Positions 11,793 to 23,134 of a stretch of DNA of 64,000 nucleotides are shown piece by piece. The stretch is from Caenorhabditis elegans (taxonomy: Eukaryota > Nematoda > Chromadorea > Rhabditida > Rhabditidae), in contig NC_003283.11 of the NCBI RefSeq assembly GCF_000002985.6, forward strand, positions 868,001 through 932,000, written 5' to 3'. Under the pieces are notes generated by a model. The model saw only the letters and a list, made by a program, of their open reading frames with translations. It was not told the DNA's origin and searched no databases. Position 1 is the stretch's first letter. Each line of letters begins with the position of its first letter. The position numbers and the translations under genes were made by a program.

Positions 11793-13574
11793 ATGTTGCC
11801 GCTGACTAAAATTTGGCTCTGCTATGGGATTTTTTCGGCGATTCTCATGATTTTCATGATAGTTTTGCTCTCAGTGAGCAAACATTTTACAAATTCATTT
11901 TATCGAGTTATAACAATGGATATAATTTTGAATCTTCTTTGTTGGGTGAACACTTGGCCTAGTCGGATGGTTTTTAGAGAAGATGGATTTGGATTTGCTC
12001 GTTTTCTTTACGAATTCTATAATAAAAGTTTCGATGTTAGTTTTTTCCTGTCAAATGTGTTCTTCCACGTTCAAAGTGCTAGTACAATTTGTATATGTTG
12101 TCATCGATTATCAACTGCAATATTTGATAATTCAAATAGATTTTGGAGCAGATTTTATCTTTTGGTGTATGCTCTAATTATTTTATATTCATTTCTTGCC
12201 GTTCAGCTTTTGTATCGAGCTCCGATAAAGTTTGATTATGAATTGAACAAGTTCTATTCGGAACCTGCAACTCTGGTGAGATTTTGAAGTTTGATATATT
12301 TACAAATTTATGTCATTTAAAAGATAATTTTCCAAATGATCTAAAATGGTTTCAAACGACTTTTTATTCAATATCAGTAGTTGAAAACTAGTCACAGAAG
12401 TGTTTTTGTTTCAAATCTAATATTAATTTTTTAATGAGAAATTTGAAAAGTTTTTTTTATTTATCTGAAAATTTTTTTGACTTTTTCAAAAATGTGATGA
12501 AAAATTTGCCTTAATGTTTTCTAAAAAGGGCTCATATTGTTGTACCATGTTTTAGTATCATGAAAACAAGTTGAAGTACCTTTAAAATTTTTTTTTTAAT
12601 AATCTGAAATTTTTCTGGCAAAAATTAATATTTCGAGGAGCACATTTTCATTTAAAAAGGTTTTTTTTGGTTGTTCTTTTCAATTTTATTTCAGCATATA
12701 TTACAATAGTCAATTCAAGCATTTTCAATGATTTTTAAAAAAATTCTAAAAAAGTTGCGAAAATTAATTTTTGGCGGAAAATTTTTACAGGACCAACGTC
12801 TTTCTGTTGCAATGTATCTTCGTTGTTTTATGAGTGGATACCTATTGGCAATTATTATAATCGCCCTCTCAACACTGTATCAAGTCAGAAAACGAATTGC
12901 ACCGTTCGATCATCTGCACAAGAATCTTCTTCGCAAAATGTCCCTGATCGCATTTTCCCATACTTTTGTTTTTACAATGTTACTGGCTTGGCAGACATTA
13001 AACTCTTTCGTCGTTTATGCAAGTTTTATAGAACTTCTGATGATTGTATCTGATATGGTAGGTCAATTTTATTTTCATAAAAAAAATTTTAAGTTTTACA
13101 TAGAATTTGAAAGCCAAGAAGTCACAAAACATTTTATTTATCTATAAAATTTTCTCGAACTTTTCAAAATTTTTTAGGCTTGGGCTTACTATTAGGCTGA
13201 GGTTCATGCTTTGGTTTAGGCTTAGGTTCAGGCTTAGGCTTAGGCTTATGCTTAGGCTCACGCTCAGGCTTAGTTTCAGGCTCAAGCCAAGGCTTAGGTT
13301 TTGGCTCACGCTCAGGCTTAGATTCGGGCTCATGCCAAGGCTTAGGTTTAGGCTTAGGCGGGGCTGGGGTTAGAGGAAATTTTGGATTTTTGAAGCCTAT
13401 ATTTTTTAAACATTGCATAAAAAATTCTTGTTCAAGATATCATTTTCAATGGCCTACATCCTGTTAATATTCGATGGAAACGTGCGATCTGTTATTAAGA
13501 ATAATCTTCCTGTTATACAAATCAATGGACGTAGAATTTCGGACGCGCAAAGGTCTCAGAACAACATTACGTAG
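11793..13574 (+). CDS. Seven-TM chemoreceptor, Srg-type (295 aa)
   Basis: Three exons (11793-12275, 12791-13057 and 13437-13574) are each a multiple of three and all in phase 0. The protein has seven hydrophobic segments. Features that fit nematode serpentine receptor class gamma are: an N-terminal TM1 right after MLPLTKIW; the loop NSFYRVITMDIILNLLCW entering TM2; NVFFHVQSASTICICCHR at the end of TM3; the long TM5 (GYLLAIIIIALSTLYQVRKR); and a TM7 split by the last intron (ELLMIVSDM, then ISFSMAYILL). The length is right for the family. It is expected in the ciliary membrane of a chemosensory neuron (family knowledge), and the ligand is unknown. The second intron contains degenerate telomere-type repeats. 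Assignment to Srg over Srv rests on motif resemblance only. Confidence 0.78.
13172..13370. repeat. Interstitial degenerate telomere-type repeat (TTAGGC) in srg intron 2
   Basis: About 30 hexamers of TTAGGC or one-base variants (TTATGC, TCAGGC, TCACGC, TTTGGC) run GGCTTAGGCTTAGGC-style on the + strand. TTAGGC is the C. elegans telomere unit. Two more arrays lie in fmo-5 introns. Confidence 0.85.
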
Positions 13575-14175
13575 CTGATTGTTGAAAAACGTTAGTTATA
13601 AATAATATGATTCAAATTGTATGAATAGATTTGTGATTTTAAAATTTTGAAATTGTTTGTAGCTTTTTTAAAAATAAATATCAACTGTTTTGACAAAAAT
13701 AAAATAATTATGTGAGTTTATAACCTTCTAATTATCTTATTTTTATCAATTTAATGAAAATCCAATTAGGAAATTCTTTTTTAGCATAAGGCGTGGATTG
13801 TGGCGAGAGGCAGGTGGAGGTTGCCTCAAGGTCAGGCAGGCAGACGTTTTAACGCCTACATGGAAGCCCTACATAAAAGTATGCCAGCAGTGGAAGCCCT
13901 TTCCAAATACGGAAAAATTCAATTTTCAAGCTTATAATCTTTTCAATTTGATCTTTAGAAAATTAGCTTGGAAGCTTGGTTAGCTAGAACAAACATGGGT
14001 AGCACAAAGTTTGATGCTTCATTTACACCCCTGATCCCTGTAGTGTCGCCATTTTTTTAAACAAATTTTTGAATTGAATTTGCATAATCCAAATAAATCA
14101 GGGAACAATTTTTCAGACAACAAATATGTTTATTCCGGTATTAAAATTCCTCAAAATACTGTATTGTTCACTTTT
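13575..14175. other. Intergenic region between the srg and srj genes
   Basis: Holds a GGCAGGTGGAGGTTGCC / GGCAGGCAGACG repeat copy at 13,786-13,872 and otherwise nothing recognised. The two receptor genes converge on it, so it should contain both 3' UTRs; AATAAA-like strings occur near 13,670-13,700. Confidence 0.5.
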
Positions 14176-16424
14176 TCAAATGTTCCGCACCTTGGTACTG
14201 GGCTCTTCCAGAGAAGTAGTTGATGTTTTCCAAAAATTTGAAATTCGATGACGAAAAATCGGGAGACATAGGATGATTGCAATTGGATCAACGAAGGAGA
14301 AGAGTCCCAGAGCACCAACTTCAAAGTAGTTGAATTCTCTGAAATTCATAATTTTTTTTCAAAATTTGAAATGACGGGAAAATCTTACGGAGCTCTTCTT
14401 TTTTCATCCATGAAACTGTTCAAAATTGTTATTAAAACCAGAAAATTCCAAACAGAGTAGACCAGCTTTTACGGATATTTTTAAAAGAAAATTTCAATTT
14501 TTGACCAAACGTTTTTTTTCAAAAGTATTTTTTTTTTGTAATTGAAGAAGTTAGTTATTTGTAGTCTTCAAATAGTATATTTTACCTTGGCAATTGAATT
14601 CCAAATATAGGAGTGTACCAACAGAGAAGACATGGGGAAAAGCTGATGACTATTGGGATGAGGGTTTGCACAATTAAAGCTCTTAGAAGCTCAAATTGAA
14701 ACTTGGAAGTCTTCTTGCTAGCATTACAACTCATTTTCTTTAGTTTGTGAATTGTCTGAAATTAGTTATTATTTTAAATTATACCAGGAGCGGGCGGAAA
14801 TTGCCGATTGGCAAATTGACAAATTGCCGGTTTGCCAATTTGCCGGAAATGTTCAATTCCGGCACATTGCCGGATTGCCGCTTTGCCGGATATAAATGTG
14901 CCGGAAGTGCTTAGGGGGATTATTTATAAGACGGAAACACTTAAAACTGTGTTTTTTTTAATCTTTTCCCGTTTAGATATTTTCATTGAATTTTTTCAAA
15001 ATATGACAGATGCAGGAACATTCATAGGATGCGTACAATTTCGAAGATTAAAATTGATTTTCTGTAATTTCCAGAAAAAATGTGAAAAACCATAATCTGC
15101 CAAAAAAATTTCGGCACTTGCCGCTTTTCTGGACAATTTAGCAAACCGGCAAATTCGGTTTGCCGGTTTCCCGATTTGCCGGAAATGTTCAATTCCGGCA
15201 CATTGTCGGATTGCCGATTTTCGGAAAAAAGCCGTCCCTAAATCATACAAAAACCCAAAAGAATTACCAATAGAGCCAAAACCATGTATGCTGAAATGGA
15301 AGCCACTGAAATTGAAGACCAGATTATTGTAGCCAACCATGACTTGAACTTTGCCTCGTAGGATGCTTCCTGAATAGACAAATCAATAAAAATAAGACAA
15401 GGGTGTTATCCTTACATCGTACAATGTTCCAATCATATTGAAATCCATCGAATCTCTTCCATAAGTTCTACGTATTTCCTCTCTGACATATTGCCTCATC
15501 TCAACACTTGCATAACCCAGAAACCAACAAATTGTTTGCCAGGCAACAAAATATGCAACAGAAAGCAACAGGGATCCAGTCATGTACCAATGGAAATGTA
15601 AGCGAGTGAGGCTTGAATCGTAGATCACAAGGAATCGATAGATGAAGTGAACTAGGAGAAGTGCGTAGCTTGATGCAACCAATGAGCAACGACCCGCAGC
15701 CATGTGATAGTGGAAGTCGGAGATTTCCACAAACCATCCGTGGCGTAGGATGAGGAAGAAGCAGTAACGATAATTGTGGATATCCTGTGGTAAAAATTAA
15801 GCATTAGAGTAGTTATGTATTTAAAGCATGGGTGTGCGGCAAATTTGTCAAATTTGTCGAGTTTGCCGTGCTCGACAAATATTGGAAAAATAGACTTGCC
15901 GAATTTGCCGGGCTCGGCAAATTTCGAGAATTGCCGCACACCCCTGATTTAAAGTATAGTTTTGTTGCAAATTTTAAAGCTTTTTTTATATATAACAGTT
16001 TCACTAGGTATCCCAGACTTCTAGATATAATGGAACAAGTATTTTTTCGGCATAATTTAACAATCAAATTTCAGTAGGTATCAGTAGCTATATATATATA
16101 TAATGGGAAACATATTTTTAAAAATATAGTGACAATTTCCAATATTCAAAAATTTGAATAAAGTTTTCTGATGAAAAAATTAACATTTTCTTTAATTTTT
16201 TTACAGCAGTTTTATTGCACTTTTTTGAAACTCACAATCGGAACCACCACATTTACCACCGAGTACAACAAATTGAAGAGCGCAAAAAACAGAAGCAGGT
16301 ATCGGTAATTGCCAAAAGTTTGTGATTTTTCCGTGAAAATAAAGTAAACAAAAATTGGGTTCACAACCCAAGCCAAGGCGCATGAGATTCTTGGAAGGAA
16401 GATGTAAATCCAGTCGTCCAGCAT
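14176..16424 (-). CDS. Seven-TM chemoreceptor, Srj-type (330 aa), intact
   Basis: Five exons: 16424-16236, 15784-15416, 15369-15268, 14755-14586 and 14338-14176. Phases agree throughout and give 331 codons with the stop. The sequence carries many Srj hallmarks: PRISCALAWVVNPIFVYFI at the N-terminus, GNYRYLLLFFALFN into TM2, DIHNYRYCFFLILRHGWFVE, HMAAGRCSLVASSYALLLVH in TM3, FIYRFLVIYDSSL after it, TYGRDSMDFNMIG in the long loop, SKKTSKFQFELLRALIVQTL before TM6, SPCLLCWYTPIFG, and FVDPIAIILCLPIFRHRI at TM7. Length and motifs are those of an intact receptor, unlike the str copy at 6 kb. Intron 3 contains a TTGCCGG palindrome and intron 1 a TTTGCCGAA repeat. Confidence 0.88.
14793..15232. repeat. 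TTGCCGG-type inverted repeat in srj intron 3
   Basis: Arms of alternating TTTGCCGG / CCGGCAAAT at 14,793-14,910 and 15,112-15,232 both contain CCGGAAATGTTCAATTCCGG. The spacer includes GTGTTTCCGTCTTATAAAT-like sequence. Related arms are at 18,515-18,640 and 18,830-18,960 (SLC17 intron) and a fragment at 36,605-36,650. Confidence 0.8.
15828..15950. repeat. TTTGCCGAA/GTGTGCGGCAA repeat, copy 2 (srj intron 1)
   Basis: Bounded by GGGTGTGCGGCAAATTTGTC and ATTGCCGCACACCCCTG, so its ends are inverted. The interior includes TTGCCGAATTTGCCGGGC. Confidence 0.75.
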
Positions 16425-16921
16425 TTTATTTTTTGGAAAAAAATGGATTTTTTGATACCAATTTTTTTTCAAAGCTATAAATAATCGCAATACAAAAAAT
16501 TGCATATATTATTGGGGACAGGGGTGTATTGTTAACGTGAGATAATGAACTCCGGAAGTTACTATACAGCGGAAATTAGAAATGAGCATGTAATGTACAT
16601 ACAGTGTTCCGGAAACCACTATACGAATAATTATTTTTTTGTGACCAGTTACCGTATTTTTCCTAGTTAATTTGTCTAATTTTTTCTACATACTTTGACA
16701 GCTTTTATTCCAGTTACGGCTTCCACGCAGGCACCAAAACGCCCGCCTTGCAGCGACCTCTGCCTGCCTTGCACCGCGAGCCGCGCCTTCTGTATAGTGA
16801 GGTGCGAAACTTTTTGAGCATTGGTGTTAGTAGCTGTCAAATCCACTAATACAAAAAACCCATTTAATGTCGGCTGCTTTGTTCGGAATACATAATTTAT
16901 TCATACAACCAATAAAGTAAT
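16425..16921. other. Intergenic region between the srj start and the transporter stop
   Basis: Contains one GCCTGCC repeat copy (16,722-16,795) and one TGTCGGCTGC copy (about 16,868). No gene is seen; it must include the srj promoter. Confidence 0.5.
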
Positions 16922-19900
16922 TTAGTCATGTGCTTCAATCGATTTTTTCAACGGAAACTCATGTGGCTCTTCACATTTCGTAAAATCGGCTGGCTGGTCG
17001 GTAAAGAAGAAATAGGCAGAAAAATTTGCCTGAAAAAACTCAATTTTCAGAAAACAAAAAAACTTAAATTCACCACCAAAAGCAGCCCGGACATGACGAG
17101 AAACGCGTGGGACCACTGGCCCCGGTCAGACTCGTCGGTTACGGTAGCCGCCACTATTGCTGGCACAAAGAATAGGGCCAGGCACTTGCAGAATTGAATA
17201 GCAGCAATTACGACATCCGCGAATTGTTGAGATACATGTCTGGAAATGGGTGGTTTGTGATCGACAGGTAGGCAAATGCCTACATGCCTAAATGCCTAGA
17301 TGCCTAGATGCCTACATGCCTACATGCCTACATGCCTACATGCCTACATGCCTACATGCCTACATGCCTACATGCCTACATGCCTACATGCCTACATGCC
17401 TACATGCCTACATGCCTACATGCCTACATGCCTACATGCCTACATGCCTACATGCCTCCATGCCTACATGCCTACATGCCTACATGCCTACACGTTCTTA
17501 CCTCCCGCACTGATAGAAGCCTGCGCAGTTTGTCGACATTAGACAATTCACTGCAATCAGTAAAAACATTGCAACCCATTTTTGATCCTTCGAAATAAAT
17601 CCCAATCCACCGAACAAAATTGAAACTATTCCACAGGAAATTGTGTTGAAAATGAGCATTTTAGCCTTTGGATTTATTGAAGTTATTCTATCACTGATAA
17701 AAGCCGCACCAAATTTGAATGGGAGCTGTGCAAAGTTGGTGATGCCAATGATGAATGCGGTTTGCTCAATCTGGAAAAAAACCCCATTCATGATTTTTTT
17801 TTACAGTTTCACGTGGTGTCAGAGTGTCTCATTTAGGCTTGATCTGCGTAGATCTACAAAAAATGCGGGAGACGAGACGCAGAGCTCTCAACTGATTTCG
17901 CATGGTTAAAAACGTGCGGACGTCACATTTTTGTGCAAAAAATTCCCGCATTTTTTGTAGATCAAACCGTAATTAGACAGTCTGGCACCACGTGCAGTTT
18001 CAATGCATTTTCTATACCGGAAATTCCAGAACCGTATGAAAATAGATTGGGGAATATGTGATGATCATAATCGACATTGAGAGGTCCATAAATGCATTAA
18101 ACCACGTGCAGGCTAGAGCAGAGTTAGTTATCATTTTTAGGTATGGGATTTCTCTGGAAAAAAGCGTTTTGTAGTTATTTGGTTTTTTTTTCAATAAACT
18201 TTGTATGAATTTCTATAGATTTATTTTCAAACTCGAGAAGCCTACGAAATATGTGCCAATTTAGTAATTGACGTGGATGTTTTTTATAAGTGACCAGAAT
18301 TTTTCAGAAGGTTCTAGAAAATTCCAAATATTTCCCTGAATTTTTATAAAGGTACGAGACCATACCAGAGTTTTCTCAAATTTCCAGAAGGTTCTAGAAC
18401 ATTCCAAATTGTTTCCAAGGAAATTTCAATTTCCCGTCAGAAAAAATGTCTCCGAAAATTTGGATGTCTCTCCAAAATATTTTAGAAGGGACTCACCACG
18501 TAGGAAAAAATTTATCGGCAAATCGGCAAATCGGCAAGTTGCCGGAATCAAAAATTTCCGGCAAATCGGCAAACCGGAAAATGCCGATTTGCCGATTTTG
18601 CAGGAAAAAAGGCAATTTGCCGAAAATTTTCGGCAATTGGTTTTTTACTTGTTTTTTTGGAAATTTCAGAATTTCAGTTTTAAATGGCAAAATTAAACAC
18701 ATCCTGAGAATGTTCCTACATCTATTTTGAAAAGTAAGCTGATTCTATGAAAATATGTAGAAAACGGAAAAAAAAATTCAAAAAGACACAGTATTAAGTG
18801 TTTCCGTATTTAAAAAATCCTTCTAAACATTTCCGGCAAATCTGATATCCGGCAAACGGCAAATCGGCAATTTGCCGAAAATGAAAATTTCCAGCAAATC
18901 GGCAAATTGCCGGAGTTGAAAATTTCCGGCAAACCGGCAATTTGCCGATTTGCCGAAATTGTTGTTTTACAAGTTATATTCGGTGATTTCAGCTAAATAT
19001 ATGTGGTTTTAAAGAATTATCCCACTGAGACTACCTTCAAAAAAGTTTTACTAATAAAATTTGAAACAATTCGAAAACTCACCTTCTCTTGCTAAAATGA
19101 GCTGCAGATTTGCCTTTCTGAATATTGGCCAATTCTCTTGAAGTCACACTAGAATGTGACAATGGATCATCCGAATACACAAAATACCATAAAACAAAGC
19201 ATAGTGCTCCGGCGATCGAGTGTACATAGAATGAGAATCTCCAGCCAAGGCTTGAAGTACATAGCTGAAAATGTAACTTTTCGGTTGTAAAATTGGAAAT
19301 TCCCATAAATCTGAACGTACGAATCCCGTGACAGCAGTCGTGATTACTGTAGCAAACGGCGAGAACACGGTAAGAACCGACACGAAAAAGGCGACTTCAT
19401 CGTGTGGAGCCCATTTCACGCAAATTATGCCAATTACGGCGAAATCTGCTGCGTAAGCGATTCCCTGGAATTTTTTTAAAAAATGTAGGTTGTTTTAATT
19501 TTTGCTCAGAAATTTCTAGATTTCTCGGCCGCTTTGGCTGAAGATTTTAATGGGATTCAAAAGGCTCTGCGAAATTTTTAAAATTAAGTGTATTAATTCT
19601 GATTTTGCTAGTTTTGATGACCTAACAAATTCATTATCCGAATTTCTAATCCACCTACTTTGACAATATCTTGGCTGGAAATTGAAAATTCCGGGAATTT
19701 CTTAAATGGTTTCCAACCTGCTTTGAACTGCTAACTGCTAATAAATTTGTTTGAAAGGTATAATTGTGCCAAAAAATGCGTGCATTTTCTTTTAGAAATA
19801 TGGCTTAGCATTTTTTCAAAAAAATTTAATTAACATCCAAAAATGAGCAAATGTTAGATTTTTATTGATAACGTTTAAAATCACAGAAAATTTTTGGTTT

Positions 19901-21274
19901 TCAAAAGTACAGTTTTTCACGTTACCTGAATTAATCTAATGGCCAGCAATAACCAATAACTATTCCCAGCTGCAAATGGTGTACACGAAGTAGCCACAAG
20001 AGAAATAATACCAGCTGAGAGGAACACATTCTTGGCGCCATATTTTACATACATCCAGTTGTAGGGAACAGTTCCGATTATTGTACCAATTGCGACTGCC
20101 CATATAAGTTGCGCTTTTCCTGTTGACGTGTAGTCGTAGATTGATTGGAGGGTCTGAATACAATTTAATTCTGGAGTTTGGCATCTTGATGCCCCCGACT
20201 GATTTTTGATTAAAAATATAAATTTTCAATTTGAAGTTCCACTAAAATTTTTTTGAATAAGCATTCAACATTTCTTCCAAACATTTTATTTAAAAAAAAA
20301 GAACTCACCAGGTTTCCTGCCAGATTGTTATTCTAAAACATGTTATGGTAAAATATAATTTAAAATTCTGGATTTTTTCATACTTAAAATAATTTTTCAT
20401 ACTAAAAAAATAATTTTCAAAAAATGGAGAAAAAACCTGGTTCGTTTAGACTCAAAAAGTTTTTTTTTAATTCGCAACAATTTCAATAAATGTTTTAGGG
20501 CTTTGGAAAAATAGTTTTTTTTTAAATTAAAATTTTTAAAGATAAATTAAAAATTAACAGCTTTTTTAAATACATGTACAACAGGGGTGTGCGGCAAATT
20601 TGCCGAATTTGCCGTTTGCCGAGCTCGCCAAATTTGCCGAACTTGCCGCACACATCAAAAAATTTGGCAATACAATTTTGACCAAAACTATTGATTTTGT
20701 CCCCGAAAATTTAGTAAATGGCATGAAATCGAGTTATTTTATTGCTTAAGCAGACCAAATTTTTGTCCAGAATTTAGTCATTTTGGTGCTCCAAAAAACA
20801 TCAAAAAGTATCACAATTTCGGAGTTTGTTAAGCGCGGAAAATATGCCGAATTTGCTGAATTTGCCCTGCTCGCCAAATATTGGAAAAATAGATTTGCCG
20901 AATTTGCCGAGCTCGGCAAATTTTGAGATTTGAAGCACACCCCAGATGCACAACAAACCCTTCTTTTTTGTTAGATAAATGACGTCATACATGACCTAGA
21001 AACTTTTTTAAGGGACATCCATAACATTATAAACATTACGCAAAGCTTGTTTAATTTTTCAAAATTTTAAAATCCACTTTTCACAACTTACCCCATTAGC
21101 TCCTTGCACTGCTCCTTGCATATCATTTTTCATGCAAATAAATGCGAAATTCATAATTGTATAATTGGAGAAAATGCTCATCAGACAGAAAAATGCGACC
21201 ATCATCACAATAAAACGGTAGTAGGGAAGTTTGGGAAGACACATTTTCTCACTATGAATGGAACTTTGTGTCAT
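16922..21274 (-). CDS. SLC17-like major facilitator transporter (479 aa)
   Basis: Nine exons: 21274-21092, 20332-20309, 20153-19926, 19464-19321, 19264-19083, 18153-18018, 17770-17502, 17239-17074 and 17029-16922. Every junction is in phase and the sum is 480 codons. About twelve hydrophobic segments are present. Motifs fit nematode SLC17 (anion/phosphate/vesicular transporter-like) proteins: MCLPKLPYYRFIVMMVAFFC at TM1, NFAFICM after it, AQLIWAVAIGTIIGTVPYNW and the MFS A-motif-like KYGAKNV, IRLIQGIAYAAD at TM4, KWAPHDE, LGWRFSFYVHSIAGALCFVL, KFGAAFISDRITS, and SHAFLVMSGLLLV. Substrate unknown. Exon 2 is a 24-bp microexon. Several introns hold repeats. A spliceable frame at 21512-21413 could be an extra 5' exon but has no acceptor in phase. 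Confidence 0.85.
17272..17496. repeat. 8-bp minisatellite ATGCCTAC, about 27 copies
   Basis: Near-perfect array with only a few variants (ATGCCTAA, ATGCCTAG, ATGCCTCC). It fills most of a 262-bp intron of the transporter gene. Because 8 is not a multiple of 3, all three frames read the same 8-residue peptide repeat, so the open frames here are repeat artefacts. Confidence 0.93.
17810..17994. repeat. CACGTG-bounded palindromic MITE, copy 1 (transporter intron)
   Basis: Starts CACGTGGTGTCAGAGTGTCTC and ends GACAGTCTGGCACCACGTG. The interior arms are ATCTACAAAAAATGCGGGA and TCCCGCATTTTTTGTAGAT, with GACGTCA and TTTCGCATGGTTAAAA between. A second complete copy is at 42,401-42,580 and a truncated one at 31,769-31,902. 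Confidence 0.85.
18515..18965. repeat. TTTGCCG/CGGCAAA repeat arms in transporter intron
   Basis: Two CGGCAAAT-rich blocks (18,515-18,640 and 18,830-18,960) flank a spacer containing AAGTGTTTCCGTATTT. They are related to the srj intron element at 14,793-15,232 in both arm and spacer sequence. Confidence 0.7.
20583..20945. repeat. TTTGCCGAA/GTGTGCGGCAA repeat, copy 3 (transporter intron 1)
   Basis: Begins GGGGTGTGCGGCAAATTTGC, includes ATTTTGACCAAAACTATTGA (also near 1310-1330 on the other strand) and ends TTGAAGCACACCCC. Confidence 0.75.
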
Positions 21275-21713
21275 TTTCCGAAGAGGATTTTAATTTATTC
21301 AACAATTTTGAAGTGGACACGATGTAATGATGATAGGGGAAATGGAATAGAAGTCAACACATTTATAACCTGTATTTTTGTGTACTATTTGTACTTGTTT
21401 TGATGAATACTGACCTGATCTTTGTCGTTGAAAAGTGTACAAAGTACAGTTTCATGTCTTTTAAAAGTGACAACAAAGGGGGTATAATTGGCATCAGTGA
21501 AACAGTCGGTCATTGTCCGGATTTTTTAGAAGCAGAAATTTTTGCTGTAGACCATAACTAACCAATGTTGTCAGCAGCAAATTGATCCACCCGAAATATT
21601 TTTTTAAAAAACGTTTTCCTTACAATTTCATAAGTCTAGCTTTAAGTTTTGAAGAAATTTGAATGTTCAATAATTTATTTACATGAAAATATACAAAATG
21701 AGAATGCATATAA
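21275..21713. other. Intergenic region upstream of the transporter
   Basis: On the minus strand 21512-21413 reads ATGACCGACTGTTTC... for 33 codons and ends at CAG|GTCAGT, a good donor. No phase-0 acceptor with a pyrimidine tract links it to the transporter exon at 21274, so it is left out of the gene model. Confidence 0.4.
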
Positions 21714-22523
21714 TTAAACGTTAATTGGAACTTGTGGAGTTGAAACGGGGAGCTCTGGAACACCAATACCTCCAAGGTTATTGAGAAGTTGAGTAATGAT
21801 GAAGAGAATTGTGTTGAATTGCTGAAAAATAAATGAATAGGAGAGACATTAAAGAATATCTTACAATTTCATTGTTTTCCTTCAATTGATTGATTGCTTG
21901 TTCTTTTTCTTCATTAGTTTGATTACTTTCGACAATATTTTTCAGTTGTTGGAGAACATCAGCAAGACTTCTGATGATTTCAGAAGCTTGTTCAAATAGT
22001 GACCTAAGCAATTCAGAGACACCAGCTACAAGTTGATTGAGAGCATCCTGAAAAACATATAGAATAGGAGAAGATTAATAGAGTATTGACTTACACCAAG
22101 AGATGGATTAACAGCATTGAGTTGAGAAACAACTTGTTCAATTGGTGTATTAGCAGTTACGGAAGACAGAATTTCTTGAACTTTTTGAAGATCTTGATCG
22201 GAAATCTGGCTAACGAAATTATTCAAAAGTGTAGTTATTTGAGAGTTATTTCCAAGAAGTGGTAATTGCAAATCATTTGAAGGTAGATCAAGAATCGTCA
22301 GTAATCCATTGACTGCATTTTGATCTCCACCAAGAAGTCCTCCGAGTATTCCATCATCTCCAAGGATGCCTCCAACACCTCCTACTTCAGGAACTCCACC
22401 AATTCCTGGGTTTCCTAGATTTCCTCCCAGAAGTCCTCCTAATCCACCTTCTCCTAGAATCGGAATAGCAGTAGAAAGAGCAATGGAAGCAACGAAGACA
22501 AGAGCAATTTTTGACGAGCACAT
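21714..22523 (-). CDS. Secreted Gly-rich/helical protein, quartet member 1 (239 aa)
   Basis: Three exons, all phase 0: 22523-22095, 22047-21865 and 21821-21714. A signal peptide (MCSSKIALVFVASIALSTA) is followed by a short Gly-rich stretch (GEGGLGGLLGGNLGNPGIGG) up to about residue 60. A mostly helical region follows (NAVNGLLTILDLPSNDLQLP, then NNFVSQISDQDLQKVQEIL, then ELLRSLFEQASEIIRSLADV and EEKEQAINQLKENNEI). The end is Leu-rich, then PELPVSTPQVPINV. No cysteine lies in the mature part. The helical region faintly recalls SXP/RAL-2 (DUF148) proteins, but I would not assign it without a profile search. It is transcribed away from copy 2 and shares a 611-bp promoter with it. A TATA box (TATAAAAG, minus strand) lies about 35-45 bp upstream of the ATG. 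Confidence 0.85.
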
Positions 22524-23134
22524 TCTGAAAAGTTGATGTATTTCCACAGTTTCTGTTTGCCTTTTATATTGCTGCAATGCTCCGATCTCTGAGAAATAAA
22601 CTGGAACTGACTAAAACAAAAAGTTGACATGTTTTTTTTTAGATTATTCAATACTCGACAGTATATTCAAATGAAATGGTCATCGAACAGCAGACAATCA
22701 CATCATATTTATTTCGAGACTTATATATCTGAAAGTAGTTTCAGATCTTTACGTGTTGTCTGATAAAAAACATCAATTTTTGACTGAACAATGCTTTGCA
22801 TAATTCAAATTTCAAAAATCATAATAATATTTTCACAATATTTCTACAGGAATATCATTTACTATATATAAAGCGCTTATTCTGTGTGTCCATAGTTTGT
22901 AGTCTATGTATATAGTCGGGGTACTGTAGTGGTACAATAGTGGTACGGTAGGAATACTGTAGGGTTACGGTAGTTTCATAAAAATTAATTTTCAGCCCCA
23001 GAAGTCGGGGGCCGCGCCGAAGGTGCGGTCCACGGCTGGTTAGTATATAAGTAGCAGTGAGCGTAGAGTAAAATCATCAGTTTCAGTTTTTTATTCTTTG
23101 CTTAAATATTTCATTGAACAATAAGAATTTCAGA
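22524..23134. promoter_or_regulatory. Shared divergent promoter of quartet members 1 and 2, with a repeat insertion
   Basis: It matches the reverse complement of 25,538-25,967 outside one block. About 165-185 bp (roughly 22,860-23,042) are extra here. They contain GGTACTGTAGTGGTACAATAG, ACTGTAGGGTTACGGTAG and the GC-rich hairpin GGCCGCGCCGAAGGTGCGGTCC ending in CGGCTGGTTA, a dispersed repeat also seen at about 6,770-7,130. The insertion ends just upstream of the TATA-like GTATATAAGTAG of copy 2. A TGATAA (GATA-type) site is near 22,760. Confidence 0.7.

Noticed and set aside
13142-13418. Pro/Lys- and Arg/Leu-rich frames at 13.1-13.4, 32.2-32.4 and 33.9-34.3 kb
   Set aside because: All are translations of TTAGGC hexamer arrays within introns.
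17277-17598. Three overlapping long frames encoding a CLHAYMPT-type peptide repeat
   Set aside because: They are the three frames of the ATGCCTAC 8-bp satellite inside a transporter intron; no start context, splice site or conserved flank.
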